DNA from: Quercus robur
Lineage: Eukaryota; Streptophyta; Magnoliopsida; Fagales; Fagaceae
Assembly: GCF_932294415.1 (NCBI RefSeq)
Contig: NC_065541.1
Location: forward strand, 53,298,290-53,362,289
Length of the DNA: 64,000 nt
Reading direction: 5' to 3'
A program made the translations under genes and the position numbers. The stretch's first letter is position 1. Every line of letters begins with the position of its first letter. Below are positions 44,597 through 57,103 of this stretch, piece by piece. The notes under the pieces were generated by a model. The model saw nothing but the letters and a program-made list of their open reading frames with translations. It was not told where the DNA came from and did not search any database.

Positions 44597-45340
44597 AAGT
44601 TTGGAGTTAATATATCAAATAAGTACACTAAAAATTAATTGTTGTCTTATTAGTAAATACAAGGGTTGAAATCGTATAAAATTTATTTAAAAAAATTCTC
44701 TTGCATATATAGTAAGACATCTTTTTCTTGTAGATAAGACAGATAAGATAAAAAAAATTACGACTTGTCCGTTTTATGATTGTTCTTTAGTAACAGTTAA
44801 GCTAAGTGAAACCAATGAGACTGTCATGGGTTGGTGGGAGATTTATCTTTGGTCAAAACTTTGTTTCTCTATAATTTGCAGTTTTATCGTATGACTTCTG
44901 AGATAGAGATATACTCCCTTGTTTCTCTGTAAATCCTCTCTTTCTGTCTTGCTCTGTGCCTTTTCAATTTATGATTTGTGAAATTGGTGATAATTTGTTT
45001 CAATTGTTAAACTTCTTTTTAATTTATTTATTTTTTAATCTAGTAAGTTTCTGTGATTCATTTTCATGAAGAAAATTTATCTCTTCCCCTCTGTCTATGC
45101 AATCTCTTCTCATGTCTCTTCCTTAAAAAGAAAAAAAGAAAAAAAAAAGTTTTACTTTTTCTTTTTCCTGAACTAGTGAAAATTTGAAGTAATTGTATTA
45201 TTTTTGCATAATTAACGTAATTTTATTATTTAATTGTGTTAATGTAATTGTGATGAGGCTAAAGATTTGTGTTTTACAATGTCAATTCAGGCTCTGAAAT
45301 CTAAACAGACAACAGAATTTGTAGTAGTTGATTACTTGAC

Positions 45341-48300
45341 ATGGAAGTATGCATAGATTTCTTGAATTGGCTCGACCCGGACATATCAGTGCAAATTCTG
45401 ATGTATTTGGAGGACCCATCTGATCTTGTCCATGCTAGTTCTGTGTCACGGTCTTGGCGAGATTTCGGTGAGCTAAAACAGTTTTACATGTGTATATTTC
45501 TGCTTTCTTCAGTATCATAGTTCATTGACTCATAGATTTTTCTAATGCTACATACCCCCCAATTCATTTTGAGTATCATAGTTTATAAGTAAATAAAAAT
45601 AGCTCTCTAGTTGAATTGTTAGTAGTAGTATAAGCAAATTTAGTAAATGGAAGTTTATGGAGAAAAATGTTTGGTATTTATACATGCAAGTAGTAGTGTT
45701 TTTTTTTTTTTTTTAATGATTCATTACTGTTATAGGATATAGATTTTGCACATAATTATAAAATAGAAAACTTGGTCATATGGGTAATCTTTGCAAAAGA
45801 AGGTAATGGACTACATTAGGGAAAGAGACTATTTAAGTAAAGAGATATTGTCATTTGGTAGAACTTTATGTTTTCATTAAGGCGAAAATGAAAGAGAATG
45901 AACTGAAAGTGCCAATGAGCTCTAGCTCAACTAGCACCTCCTCCCCTTGCCAATGCTAGGTGGAGGGTAAGGTCGTAGACTCAAGACCCACCATGTGTGT
46001 AACTTGCTAATCAAAAAAAAAAAAGATTAACCTCTGTTCATATAGTTGTAGTGTCTGATTACAGCTTTAATGCTGTAGGTAGCACCTTACATGTTATTAT
46101 ACTTTATGATTTGATCCATTGGTTGATATGCTGTACTTGTTTCAGTACTTGTGTGACACGGGACAGGGATGGGCTCTCATACCAATTTTGATGTAGGATC
46201 TTTACAAATTTAACACTAAATTGAATTCTTGATGAAACTTATGGGCCTTTGGTACAGCCAAGGACACCCCATTCCGGAAAATCTGGAATTTACCAAATTG
46301 CTCTTATTCTAATAAAATTTAATTAAAACTGAACCAGCAACTTCCTAACCTAAAAACCCTAATACTAAGACTCAATAATAACTATAGTAACCCATGAAAG
46401 GTGTCAAGAAAGTCCCACATCAATACTAGACCACAAATCTTGAATCTTTTGGTATTTAATCTTGTTTTTCCTTGAACTCTTTATTGTCCGCATCATTGTG
46501 TTTCTATCAATTTGATAGTTTGAGAACTCTGAAACTAGAGTGTTTAATTACTAGTTCAGAGCTTATGTGATTGAAATTTTGAGAAAAAAAAATAATAATA
46601 GAAAACTCTTTTTTAAGGGGTTTCAGTGCCTGCAGGAACTAAAGATACTGATTACTGATAGTTTGAACTTTTTATGTACTGCAGTAATTGCAAATGGCCT
46701 TTTTAAGCACTTGTGCTTGAGAATGTTTCCTCAGTTATCTAGAGTTGCTCGTGTTATGGAATTGAACAAATGTGGAGCAAAAGAGCCTGTAGAAGTTGGC
46801 TCTAGCTATTCAATGGAATGGGAATCTTTGGCAAGGGATCATAGGGTCTATGCTACTTTAGCTCAAGTTTGTACATCATTTATTGTTGAGGATTGCATTT
46901 CCGAAGCAATTAGTGCTTCTAGCACTGATCATTATCCAGATGAAAGTATTCATAATACTCTCCTACCAGCATATACATGGAGAGCTTCATACTGGTCAAG
47001 TAAAGGGCAAAGTAATCCTGCGGTGCCTGAGACACTAATATACAAGCTGAAGTCTGAGTTTTGTGTTATTACTGAAATAAATATATGCCCTGGCCAAGGT
47101 ATGTGTCAAAACTTCTGCAAACCATGTGAGCTTCCTTTTTTTCTTGACCTTTGAAAAGTCTTTTAATGATGATGTGATATGTCTATTTGTTTAGAACTTT
47201 TATCGAGTTTGCATATATATTCTTCCAATTCTGTTCGATTTCGAATGGGTCATACCAAAGGCCCTAATGATTTAGGGAGTCGTCATCTGGGTGACTCATT
47301 GCCTTGTAATGCTGATGACACTTTCATTTGGACTTATACTTCACCAGAATTCCCAATGGCTCAGGTGTGTTCTAGTACTACTTTCTGTATTTTTTTTGGG
47401 TGTGTTGGGGTGGGTTCTGGATTGAGAGAATTGTTAGGGATTTGGCATGTCTATTGCTGAAGTGCATTTTTGCAGGCATTGCTCTGTTAACACCCTCTAA
47501 AATGCAATTTTCTTTGCCAACATCTACTTATTGTTTGATTATGGGCTATGGCATACAATATCCTTTTTATTCTTCTGGTCTGCCTTCCGTGCTGCCATAA
47601 TAGGTTTTCAGCACCGCTTCCTCCGCACACACCCCCAACCCACCCCCCCCCCCCCCCAAAAAAAAAAAAAAAATCAATAGCCAGGATTGGAGGAGGTGGA
47701 ACATGAAAGATATTTTAACCCATTTGGGATGCCCATTCCTGATCATCTTACCTATACCTGAACACAGCAGCCCATCTAGCCTCCATATGTAGAACTCTAT
47801 TCATGCCTGAACACAGCAGCCCATCTAGCCTCCATATGTAGAACTCTATTCATGCTTATATATGATGTAATACTATTTTGATAAGTTGGAAAAGTGGGTA
47901 TGACTTATCAATTATAAGTGCAACTATAGATGTAGGTCACTTGTCCTCACCCCCTCATTTCATGTTGCACCTGAAGTGAATTTAAGAAGCTGGATTTGGC
48001 AACTGCCTGAGAATGAGCCATCAATTTGCCTACCTTCTCGGCAAAAGCTTCAGTAATTCAAAGATTTGCAATTAAGTAATAACCTGATTTTTGCATGTGA
48101 TGTATTCCCCTCTACAAAAGCTTCAGCAATGAAAGGGATTCAGAGTCACCCTGATTTTTGCTCATATGTGGCATATTCCCTTCACTGAATAGCAGTGTTA
48201 TCACAGCTGCTTGGATATTCCATTCAATGTAGCGGTTCCATTAGTATTCCTTCTCTGGGAGACCTGATTTGAGCCTCCTACAATCAATCACAAGCTATAC

Positions 48301-50840
48301 ATTAGACATTAATACAAGCATCTAATTCTGAAATGGGGTTGGAGACAAATTCCCTAAGCATAGTTTCTGTGAAGCTTTTATTTTGAAGACTGTTTTTGTT
48401 TGTGTTCAGTGTGTATGCATGGAAAAACCCTAGATAGCAAACTAATATATAGATTAACTGATATATCACAAAACAGATAATGGATTTTATGTATGCCTTT
48501 TTGTGGTAAAGAAAGGTGGATCAAAAATATATTATTCTCCAGCCATTACCACATTATGGATCCTTCGATGTTAAGTGCCTCCTTTTATGAGAAGTGCCCT
48601 CCCATTCTAAACCAGAGTTTTTTTTTTTTTTTAATCAAAAGAAAGGCAGATTCTTTCTGTCAATACGAAAGTGCTTGACCTGATTGGAGCTTCCTACAAT
48701 CAATCACAGGCTATGAAACAGAAATTTATATAAGCCATCCTATTCTGAAATAAGGTTGAAGGCAGCAATTTCCTGAAAGCTTAGGCAAAGTTTCTGTGAA
48801 GCTTTTATTTTGAATACTGTTTTTGGTTGTGCACACAGAAGAACATTAGCTAGTGAACTAATATGTAGATTAACTGATATATATATAGCACAACGCAGAT
48901 AATGGATTTTATGCACACCTTTTTATAGTAAAGAAAGGCTGATGATCTTACCATTTGATCGAAAAATAATATTGTTCTCCAGCCATAACCAAGTTATGAA
49001 TCCTTCTGTGGTAATTATCTCCTGTTATGAGAAGTGTTCTCCCATTCTTAACCAGAGATTTATTTTATTTAAAAAAAAAAAATCAAAAGGCAAATTTTGC
49101 ATTAATTTAAAAGAGCTTGTACATCAGAAATAATATATTTGTCCAAAAACACTGGATTGTCCCCCTAACCGCACTTCCGTACTTATTGAAATTTTCAGTT
49201 CTACAAAAGTGGATTCGTCTAATATAAGATAAAAGCAAACTACTTAAGATTTGTGAGATTACACTAGTTTTTTATGGTAGTTTTAACAGTAACTTAGGAT
49301 GATAATGAAATCATTCATTCACTTAATCTTGCAATTTATTGTCTTCTGCCTTCAATTAATTTTTGGCTGAGGTCTATCTGAATGCTATTTTCTCTCTCTT
49401 CATCTTATTGTTTGGAAATAGCTGACTTCTTTAATGACTTTCTCATGAGCAGGAAGGTTGCTTGCAGAATTTTAGGCTTCCAGAACCTGTTCTTTGCATT
49501 GGTGGAATTTTGCAGATTGAGCTGCTGGGTAGGGTCCAGAGAAATGAAATAGATGGCTTATTCTATATATGGTTTGTGCTATACACTTCTTTTCAGATTC
49601 TTGTTTCATACTCATTTATGATTATGCTATGGAGGACTTATTAAGCCCTTGATCAACAGGATCCGTATTTTAAGGGCCATAGTTTTTTTTTTTTTCCTGC
49701 ACATGCTACATTTAAATTATAATCTATACAAATTATAATCTATACTATGCCTCACAATTTTGAGTCTTAAATAATTTTTGAAAAGTGATGTCCATTGCTC
49801 TATTGCTTTCGGTTCATACACATCATTTTTACATACTAGTCAAGAAGAGGTAAAAGTTTATCCCTGGAGAGGGAAGGATAAGTCATTTCCATATAGAATT
49901 TACTGAACCAGAAGGAAAAAAGGATAAGACTACATTAGTATTTTTTCTGACACCAATTTGCTGCTTGGTTCACCTCCACCACTTTGACTTATATTAGGAA
50001 ATTTTCGAAATCTATTTTCTTCTGTGAGAAGGGATTTTTATAGTAATAGTTCATGCTCTTGAAAATCTGATTTTTTTTTTTTTTTTTTTTACTTTACTTT
50101 CCTTTTAACACTTACATCTTAATAATAGCCTAAGCTTATTGTCAGAATGGCTAGGAACTGGCTTTTTTTACAAGTAAATTTATTGAAAAAAGTGTAGCAT
50201 GGGAACACTAGTACACAGAATGTATTCGGGTGATTCACCAATGACCAGGGATGGGGCTTAACTGGGTTCTATTTGCTTTTATGGAATATTAAATAGCGGA
50301 AGCCTTGAAGTGTACTAATGAAATTTGATGCAAGGTTATCAAACTTACTGCTGTATTGTTATGCTATTATATACACTGTATGTATGGCACAACATGATCA
50401 ATTCATGTAAATTCAGCCTCTCCCCTCACAGAAGCATCCCACAAAAAATGGCTTGTAGGGGACAGTTTCTTCTTTTCAAATTAATGATTTCCTCTCCTTG
50501 TGCTGCAAATTTAACTAACTGCAGAAAGTTGTTTGTAAATTTCAGCGTGTCTTATGTTCAAGTTGTGGGGCGTACCTTATCTCCAACATTTTGTGTAGAA
50601 ATTCTCGAGCCATCTGGGACATTTGTCTTGAAGAATGACATGCAGGGCAAGTTTTATACCCCACCAAGTTTACCCAAGAATGAGGCCCATGAAATCTCTG
50701 ATGATCAATTGCAAAGAGGTTTCAGATATTGGCAACATTTTGTGAACAGATTGGAGGGAAACGAAAATGCAGTAGAATTCATTGAAGAATATGAATCTGG
50801 TGAAGAGGAAGATGAAGCAGAGGTAGAATATACTCTCTGA
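45341..50840 (+). CDS. F-box protein At4g00755-like, copy C
   Basis: Exons 45341-45467, 46685-47098, 47195-47364, 49453-49571 and 50546-50840 join in frame to 374 residues. The F-box (residues 1-42; WLDPDISVQILMYLEDPSDL, SRSWRDF) keeps Trp but has VHASS where A and B have ARVSS. The domain motifs are present ([89 protein letters not shown]). Exon 3 carries compensating three-base changes near its start (LLSSLHIY for YFQRGSPIY) and before DDTFIW (CNA for SA) that keep the frame. The tail is [18 protein letters not shown]. Intron 1 shares a SINE and LTR fossil with copy A. Likely an SCF adaptor of unknown target, intact. Confidence 0.86.
45908..46024 (+). mobile_element. tRNA-derived SINE in copy C intron 1
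   Basis: Orthologous by position to the SINE in copy A: TGCCAATGAGCTCTAGCTCA, a B-box-like GTAGACTCAAGACC, and a poly-A tail after AACTTGCTAATC. Longer and more complete than the copy A version. Confidence 0.7.
46189..46422 (-). mobile_element. LTR fossil in copy C intron 1
   Basis: It starts TGATGTAGGATCTTTA and ends GTCCCACATCA, with a tRNA-Met primer-site-like TTGGTATGAGAGCC adjacent on the minus strand. It occupies the same intron position as the LTR fossil of copy A, is shorter, and lacks the L1. Confidence 0.6.
47757..47858. repeat. ~50-bp tandem duplication in copy C intron 3
   Basis: CTGAACACAGCAGCCCATCT through AACTCTATTCATGC is present twice in a row with essentially no differences. 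Copies A and B have one unit. Confidence 0.85.
48420..49060. repeat. Two intron 3 repeat units in copy C
   Basis: Same series as at 25260-26110 in copy A (ATTAACTGATATAT, GATAATGGATTTTATG, CAGCCAT-ACCA, GAGAAGTG, CTCCCATTC), present at about 48420-48610 and 48830-49050. Confidence 0.7.
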
Positions 50841-51136
50841 ATTTGTTATATGTTATATCCAAAAAAATAAATAAATAAAACAAAAGAAAACAAAAGCAAA
50901 ATCTACTTCCTATGCAGTCTTTCTATCTAGTGTTGTATAGCCTTGAATATTGTTTTTCACTGTTGTAGTGGTATTACTATTACTATTACCAGTATTTTCC
51001 AACGAGACTTAGAAATTTTCAGGTCAGTGAGCATGTTGTGACAAAACAGCAAATCACTGCTCGTTCTATATTGATGGCCTAATGGCCTAGTGGTGCAATG
51101 ATGCTCGGCCTCAAACATAATGGTTCACTAGTATGA

Positions 51137-52056
51137 GAGCATCTCCAATAGGCTCTCTAAAGCCTTATTTGGAGAGCAAACACAGAAAAATCATCCTCCA
51201 ACAAACTCTCTATCTCTATTTTTTTTTTAGATTTGCTACAGTAGCTCTCCAGGTCTGGAGAGCTACTGTAGAAACTCCAAAGCCTTTTTCTCTATTAAAA
51301 AAATACCGGTTGGATTAAGATATTATTTCTCTCTCTCTCTCTCTCTTTTTTTTTTTTTTTTTGTGTGTGTTTCGTCACTCTCTCGCACTTCTCAACAGAG
51401 AAGAAAGAAGCGCTGTTTCAGAGCCTTGAAAAATAGAAAAGCAAAAGGAAATTAATTTCCGCTTGATCCACTACCAAAGAAAAGCCAAAGGAATTTGAGA
51501 TCAAAATAAAAAAAAAAAAAAATCAAAGGATTTTTTATCCCAGGAAGAAATTTGAAGGCAAAGATCTCAACCTTGGAGAAGTTTTAGGAACAAAAACAGA
51601 TAATTTATTCCTAGATCTACACAAATCGTACCATAAAAGGGAGCTAATTTTTGCTTGATCTACTGCCGATCATCCGGTTAATTTCTGCTTGATCCATTAC
51701 CGATGCTGTGTTTTTCTTTCCTGCATATGTGTGTTGCTGTCTCCTCTGGTGGTCTTTGTTGTTCCTTTCTTTGTTTGTGGTGAAGAATTTTTTTATTTTA
51801 TTTTTTGGATCAGGTGTGGTGAAGAAATGGCTGTATTTCTTTGAGATCTTTTAATAAATGGGTTAATTAAAAAAAGATTAAAGAATGATTAAAGGAAGAA
51901 TAAAAAAAAGAATGAAGAAATAATATTTAAATAGTATAGAGAAATGAATAAAGAGTTTGTTAGAAGATATATTTGAAAAAGTAGTAGGTAAAAGGTGAAA
52001 GTAACTGTTCACTCTTCAAACAGTACAAAAATTTGGAGAGACTGTTGGAGATGTTC
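51137..52056. mobile_element. MITE-like TIR element downstream of copy C
   Basis: Termini GAGCATCTCCAATAGGCTCT and AGACTGTTGGAGATGTTC are inverted repeats, with TGA on each side as a 3-bp duplication. GAGCATCTCCAACAG-type ends are common in plant PIF/Harbinger-like MITEs. It is 920 bp, includes CT-rich leader-like DNA, and has no transposase. Confidence 0.7.
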
Positions 52057-52354
52057 TGAGAATGTGATAGCCTAAAGTTGTGTTTATCTCACCAAAATAT
52101 TATTTTCTTAGAGGCTTTCTTTTCAAACATTATATATTTGTTATAAAACTTTGTAGTTTAATTGATTGACACATCTTAATGTTTTCAACAAAGACATCTA
52201 GTGTTCAAATCCTCATTCTCCCATTACAACTATTTAATTATATATATATATATATATATATAATAAAAATAAAAATAAAAAAGAGAAAAACTTTGTTTCC
52301 AATTATTGATTAGTTTTACTTGAATATTCCTCTAATTTTAAATTCACATTTCTC

Positions 52355-52828
52355 ATGGTTGAAGTATTTTTTCCAAGATTCTCATATGTATTAGGCAAAT
52401 GTAAACAAACTTTTGACATGAGGGTAAATCCCACAACCCACCCCTATGTGACTGCTTACATATGCTCAATACACAAGATACATTCTCTATTCTTTTCTAT
52501 CAATAATTTTAAAAGAGTGTTATCAAATAATAATAATAATAATCATCATCATCTTAAAAGTGTTCATTTTGAAGGAATAAAATATTTCAAGATGAAGTTT
52601 GGGATAGTATTCCCTATATACAATACCCCAGCATTTAAGGATCATTTGGGAGAGAATGACAAAAGTTTCATTTGGGACAGAATAAATAAATATAAGGATG
52701 ATAGAAAAGATCGTTCTCTGCCGTACGTTAGTAGAAAGAATAAATATAAGTTCTTTTGCTTGGTTGAAATGAAAAATGGAAGGAGAGAAAAGTACTGTGT
52801 AAAATTACCATCATGTTTGATTACATAA
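52355..52828 (+). CDS. Unclassified ORF, 157 codons
   Basis: One open frame in AT-rich DNA. The first half is low-complexity (an Asn run followed by three His from AAT and CAT repeats). The second half is more protein-like: MKFGIVFPIYNTPAFKDHLG, FIWDRINKYKDDRKDRSLPY, KNKYKFFCLVEMKNGR. I recognise no family. It could be a degenerate exon, a small orphan gene or chance; the ATG at 52591 (MKFGIVF) is an alternative start. No promoter or splice partners seen. Confidence 0.2.
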   Translation: MVEVFFPRFSYVLGKCKQTFDMRVNPTTHPYVTAYICSIHKIHSLFFSINNFKRVLSNNNNNNHHHLKSVHFEGIKYFKMKFGIVFPIYNTPAFKDHLGENDKSFIWDRINKYKDDRKDRSLPYVSRKNKYKFFCLVEMKNGRREKYCVKLPSCLIT

Positions 52829-54011
52829 GAACTATTGTTTTTTAGTTGTATATGATAAGTATTTTCATTATTATATAAGAAAAAAAAATAATGTTATCAA
52901 GTAAATTAGTAAAGTAGACATCTTATATTCATAAAAAATAATTATCTTTTAAAGGTTAACACATCACACTTATTATATTATATTACTTTTATTTTCCATC
53001 AATACCATAAATAAGGGAGAAAAAATAGTTTGATTAGTTAAATTGACACACCATAAAAATAACATATCACAATTATAATATAATTTTAACTCTTTTCGTA
53101 TTCATTCAATTGACATCATCAAAAAGAAATAATGTGGCATAAAAAGTTCTACATTTATGTCTTTTTATTAGATAGTGAAGAGAAGAAGATAATTGTCAAA
53201 AAAAAAATTGGCGAAAATAGAAAGAAAAAAAAAAAGAGTTGCGTGGCTGTAAATATTGTTGGCAAAGGAGTAGAAATTTCATTTTTTGTCCATTTACCAA
53301 TTTTTCTCTCTTTATCCCCATTTTCGGGGACGATATCTTTTGTGCCGGGCTTACTGACTTGTGGGTCCCACAAACATGAGACCCAAATGTCAATGAGAGA
53401 GATGCAAGTAGAACTTACATGTCAATGAGAGAAATGTTGTATAAGATTGGTGCATATGAAAATTTCTTCTCGATCAATTTTTGTGGTCTTGGTTGGAAAC
53501 ACTAAGGACCCACTTTTCTTCCTCCTTTTACCGTGTGAAACATGTTATTCCTTCATTAGTCTTTTATTTGTCCACTTTTTCAACCAAACCAAACTGACAT
53601 CAATATTTTCCTTGTGTTAGAATTGAAGAAGCATAACTTAAAGTGCTAGTTCCTAATAGCCAAGAGCCTATTAGCTCATTGGTATTTTCGTTGCCAAGAG
53701 CGTGATAGTTCAATTGGCATTTATTTGGTGTTTCTAATAGAGATGTCTAGGATTAATTCAGTTTTCTTGACTATAATTATCTTATAAATCCAACTTTCAT
53801 ATTGTGAAAATAATGATGGCAATGGTAGATGAAAAAGATGCCATCCCTTATCCAAGAACTAGTATACCGGAGAATTAATACACAACATTCAAGAATTGAA
53901 AGTAGTTAAATAATAGTGAGTTAACTCCAACTATTGAAACCAACCGATATATAGCTAGAACTACCGGAAATCAAAAGCCAAAATAGATGTTATCAAAAGA
54001 AAAAAAAAAAA
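52829..54011. other. Intergenic DNA
   Basis: AT-rich. Weak tRNA-like phrases (AGTTCAATTGGCATTT near 53708) hint at a decayed SINE. No gene seen. Confidence 0.3.
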
Positions 54012-54380
54012 GGGAAATTGTAATTTTTAATCCTAAGCTATACTTTTTTTTACACTTTGCGTCCTGAACTATCAAAATGCACAAACAACCCTCCAAAATT
54101 ATAACTTTGTAACACTTAACACCCTGCCATTTGTTTTGGAGTTAAGTCTATTGGAATTTAGTATTAAAAGACCAATTTACCCCTCCCTCCAAAACAAACG
54201 GTGAAAAGTAAACTTGTCTCTTAATGTTACATTCCGTTAGAGTTAACTGAGAAAATGATAGAAGAGGGTAAAGTGTTACATGAGTTTTAGTTTAGGGAGT
54301 TGATCATGCATTCTTGTAGTTCAATTGGGTAAGTGTAAAATAAAGTACAGTTTATAGGCTGGGAAAATGTAATTTCCTAC
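54012..54380. mobile_element. MITE with ~55-bp inverted repeats
   Basis: The left end AGGGAAATTGTAATTTTTAA and the inverse of the right end (AGGAAATTACATTTTCCCAG) correspond, and the match continues through TATAC and TTTACACTT. About 370 bp, non-coding; the superfamily is not clear. Confidence 0.65.
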
Positions 54381-55293
54381 AAATTAACCCGCCGTTTGTT
54401 TTGATGTAAAATATTTTCAGTACTGCACTTGTCTATCCCATCTAAAAATTCAACCCCTCCCTCAGCAGTACAGGCTTATAGGATCAGATTCTCTTGTATC
54501 GACTAGAAACTTTCATTATTTCATTCACATTTTTAGCACAAAATACCTGTTTTTTTTTTTTTTTGAGAAACAGCACAAAATACCTGTTGAAGTCACATTT
54601 AAAACACAAATGGATCTATCTACTTAAAAGAATGTGCATGTGACATTAGGAGTTCATCAGGTACCATATTAAATTTATGGACATCTAGATGAGGATGACC
54701 GACCAGGTAAACGATGGTATAAGATTAAGAGAAGAAAAACTGTTAAGACTTAGGATTAGACAACCACGATACTAGTGCTTAAAATTAAAATATAGCCTCA
54801 GGCCACCTACACCGTACAGTTTTTATGGCATCAGTTGCCTAGCTGATCCAATCGTGATCAATAGAGCACTCCATAGATATCCTTGTTTCAAAAGTTTCAC
54901 TGATAATGGTTTAAGTTGTTTATGAAGAACACTTCTAGGATGCTTCCTAGTTCCTCCTACATTAAAAACACATACATATTATCAAGCATTATTGATGTCC
55001 AAGTTTGTAAGACCACAAGTATATCCCCACATAAACAAAAAGCTTAATATCATCGTGTAGTCGTTGCCAGCTAATTATTAAATTAATTATGCAATAACGG
55101 ACAACATATAATATCTTGATTGTAAAAGAACACTATGAACTGTGGCAGTAGAGACACTAATTAAGGTGAAATTGCAAAGATCACTATACTAGCTGACAAA
55201 TTGCTTAAAGCTCACACCAAGTTGAATCTCATGAAGTCGCAATAATTATTGAAATGACATTGATGCTCATTGAGGAGAACAGGCTTTCTCTTT

Positions 55294-55485
55294 TCACGAT
55301 GCTTTGGACTTTGCTGGTGATGGAAGCAACTGCATGGCAGAAACCAGAAATCTACATCAGCTATAATTTCCAGAGAAGCTTATTACTTTCTGTGAATGCA
55401 AGCACTAATATCATACCATTCTCCTCCCCACACAGAAGACATTGTCAAGTTATTTTTTTTCCTATCCTTCCAATCTTTTTATATA

Positions 55486-55524
<39 letters not shown>

Positions 55525-57084
55525 TCCAGATGCAAGAGTTAAATAAATGAACAGGGGATATAAAGATTGATGGAAAAAAATTGTAAGCACCTGATAACAG
55601 GAGATAAGTGAGCTAGCAAATCCAAAGGCTCCAGTTACACGAGGAGTGACTTTCTTGGGTGCCAATTGAAGCAGCCCAACAGCTACAACTGTATCCATGC
55701 CTGATTTAATCAGGGCCAGAGACCTCTCATTTGACTTCTTAAGTTTAGCCCGGTAGAGCTCATCCTGCATTCATTGAGAGCCAAAGCATATAAGGGGTAA
55801 GGGGGAGGTGGGTAGGTTTGAACAGCAATGAGAATGGCAATTGAAAAACATGTAATATAAAAGAAGAAATAAAAAATGACAACCCATTGTAAAAAAGCAT
55901 GGTAAAACATACTTGATATTTATCACTGTTCTTAAGTTCCTTTTCTAACTTCTTCATTGATGCAGAAAGTCTTCCAAGCTCTCCAACCTGATATAAGAAG
56001 AGGGCAAAATATGTTATGCAAACACTTGCCTTTTCATTTTTTGTATTCTTTTTTTTGGTGGGGTGGGGGGACACAATATATACAGACCAATGATTAAGAA
56101 GAAATGGACAGTAACAAACCTCAACCAACGAGGTACAAACTGAGGAACTCAGCCAACAGTAAAGAGATATGCGGCCAATTAGATCAGCCTGCTCCTTGTT
56201 CTACAACAAACCAAACATCTTAATTTTGTTTTGCAAACATTTTTTACAGAAACCAATATAGATCAAACAGAACCAGAAACAAAAGAAACTTCCACTTTGT
56301 ACCTTATAGATACCCGTTCTACCAAGCCACACAATTTGATCAAGAATCAAGAAAGTTGAGAGTAATGCATCTTTGGCCTGTATTAAGCAGAAAGTTGACA
56401 GGGTCACCAAGAAGAAAAGTAAGAAGAAGATCTTATAAGCAAACGATCCATTCATACCTTTCCCAGCAAAACGAGGGGAAGGGGAGTTCCTTGTGGAGTT
56501 GGACTGATAAGAGCATGCAAGTTGTTGACAAACTGCATATTGACAGAGTGAATGATAGCTTGTACCATAATTAAAAATTTAAAACATACAGGAAAGCAAG
56601 ATCAATATCAGACATCTTCTACAGCACTAAGCATCTCTGTATTTCCATTCCAGTACTAAATACTTATACAGCACAAAGGCTTCCCTTTCTATGAATTATA
56701 GTTTCTTCCCTCTTATTAATTCCAGGAACCAAATCAAGCATTCATACCAAACAGTGCTTACTTTCATCTATAAGTTGAATAAATAGGTAAAATAAATAAC
56801 ACGAAATTTTTTAGACTTACGATAAGAAGTACTAAATCAAAAATTCCAAATAGATTAGATAAATAGAGTTGTTCCCTATTGTAAATGCTAACCTTGAAGA
56901 GACGGAAAACCTTCCGTGCCAAGCTGGTTGATTTGTCAACATTTTGGGCCGTGCCAGGCTCTCCATTACTCAAGAATTTGGAACCATATTGTATTGCCCT
57001 GCATATCTTGTCCCTGGTTTCTGCCTTGTTCAAATATAATACAACAAACGCAAGTTCAGCCCTAGTTGCATCCAGTGTAGTCAT
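55294..57084 (-). CDS. PEX11: Peroxisomal membrane protein PEX11 (C/D/E type)
   Basis: Seven coding exons on the minus strand, 57084-56893, 56532-56458, 56377-56303, 56200-56120, 55987-55913, 55764-55591 and 55329-55294, all split at codon boundaries by GT/AG introns, give 235 residues, the normal length for plant PEX11C/D/E. Landmarks are TLDATRAELAFVVLYLNKAE and RDKICRAIQYGSKFLS (N-terminal amphipathic region), SLARKVFRLFKFVNNLHALI, FLILDQIVWLGRTGIYK, ISLYCWLSSSVCTS and PRVTGAFGFASSLISCYQ. The last exon adds only LLPSPAKSKAS. By family knowledge PEX11 elongates the peroxisome membrane before fission. A 5' UTR intron ends at the acceptor near 57104 and probably begins at the donor near 58301. 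Intact. Confidence 0.94.
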
Positions 57085-57103
57085 CTTTTATGCTGAACAC
57101 AGC

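Larger units (their letters stand above)
41716..44660. repeat. ~400-bp tandem duplication, second unit split by insertions
   Basis: Unit 1 (41716-42118) runs from CTTGGCTCGATGGTCACTC to GTCTTGTTCATAAATA. Unit 2 starts at 42119 (CTTGGCGTGATGGTTACTC) and finishes near 44660 (GTCTTATTAGTAAATA). It is interrupted by a ~1.9 kb TIR element (42452-44362) and a poly-A-tailed insert (44420-44596). The unit begins with tRNA-like boxes (TGGCTCGATGG, GGGTTTAAGTTTCC), so it may contain a SINE head. Confidence 0.75.

Noticed and set aside
55254-55550. Plus-strand 98-codon ORF
   Set aside because: It is antisense to the last exon and intron of PEX11, and its C-terminal half is an (AT)n microsatellite translation.
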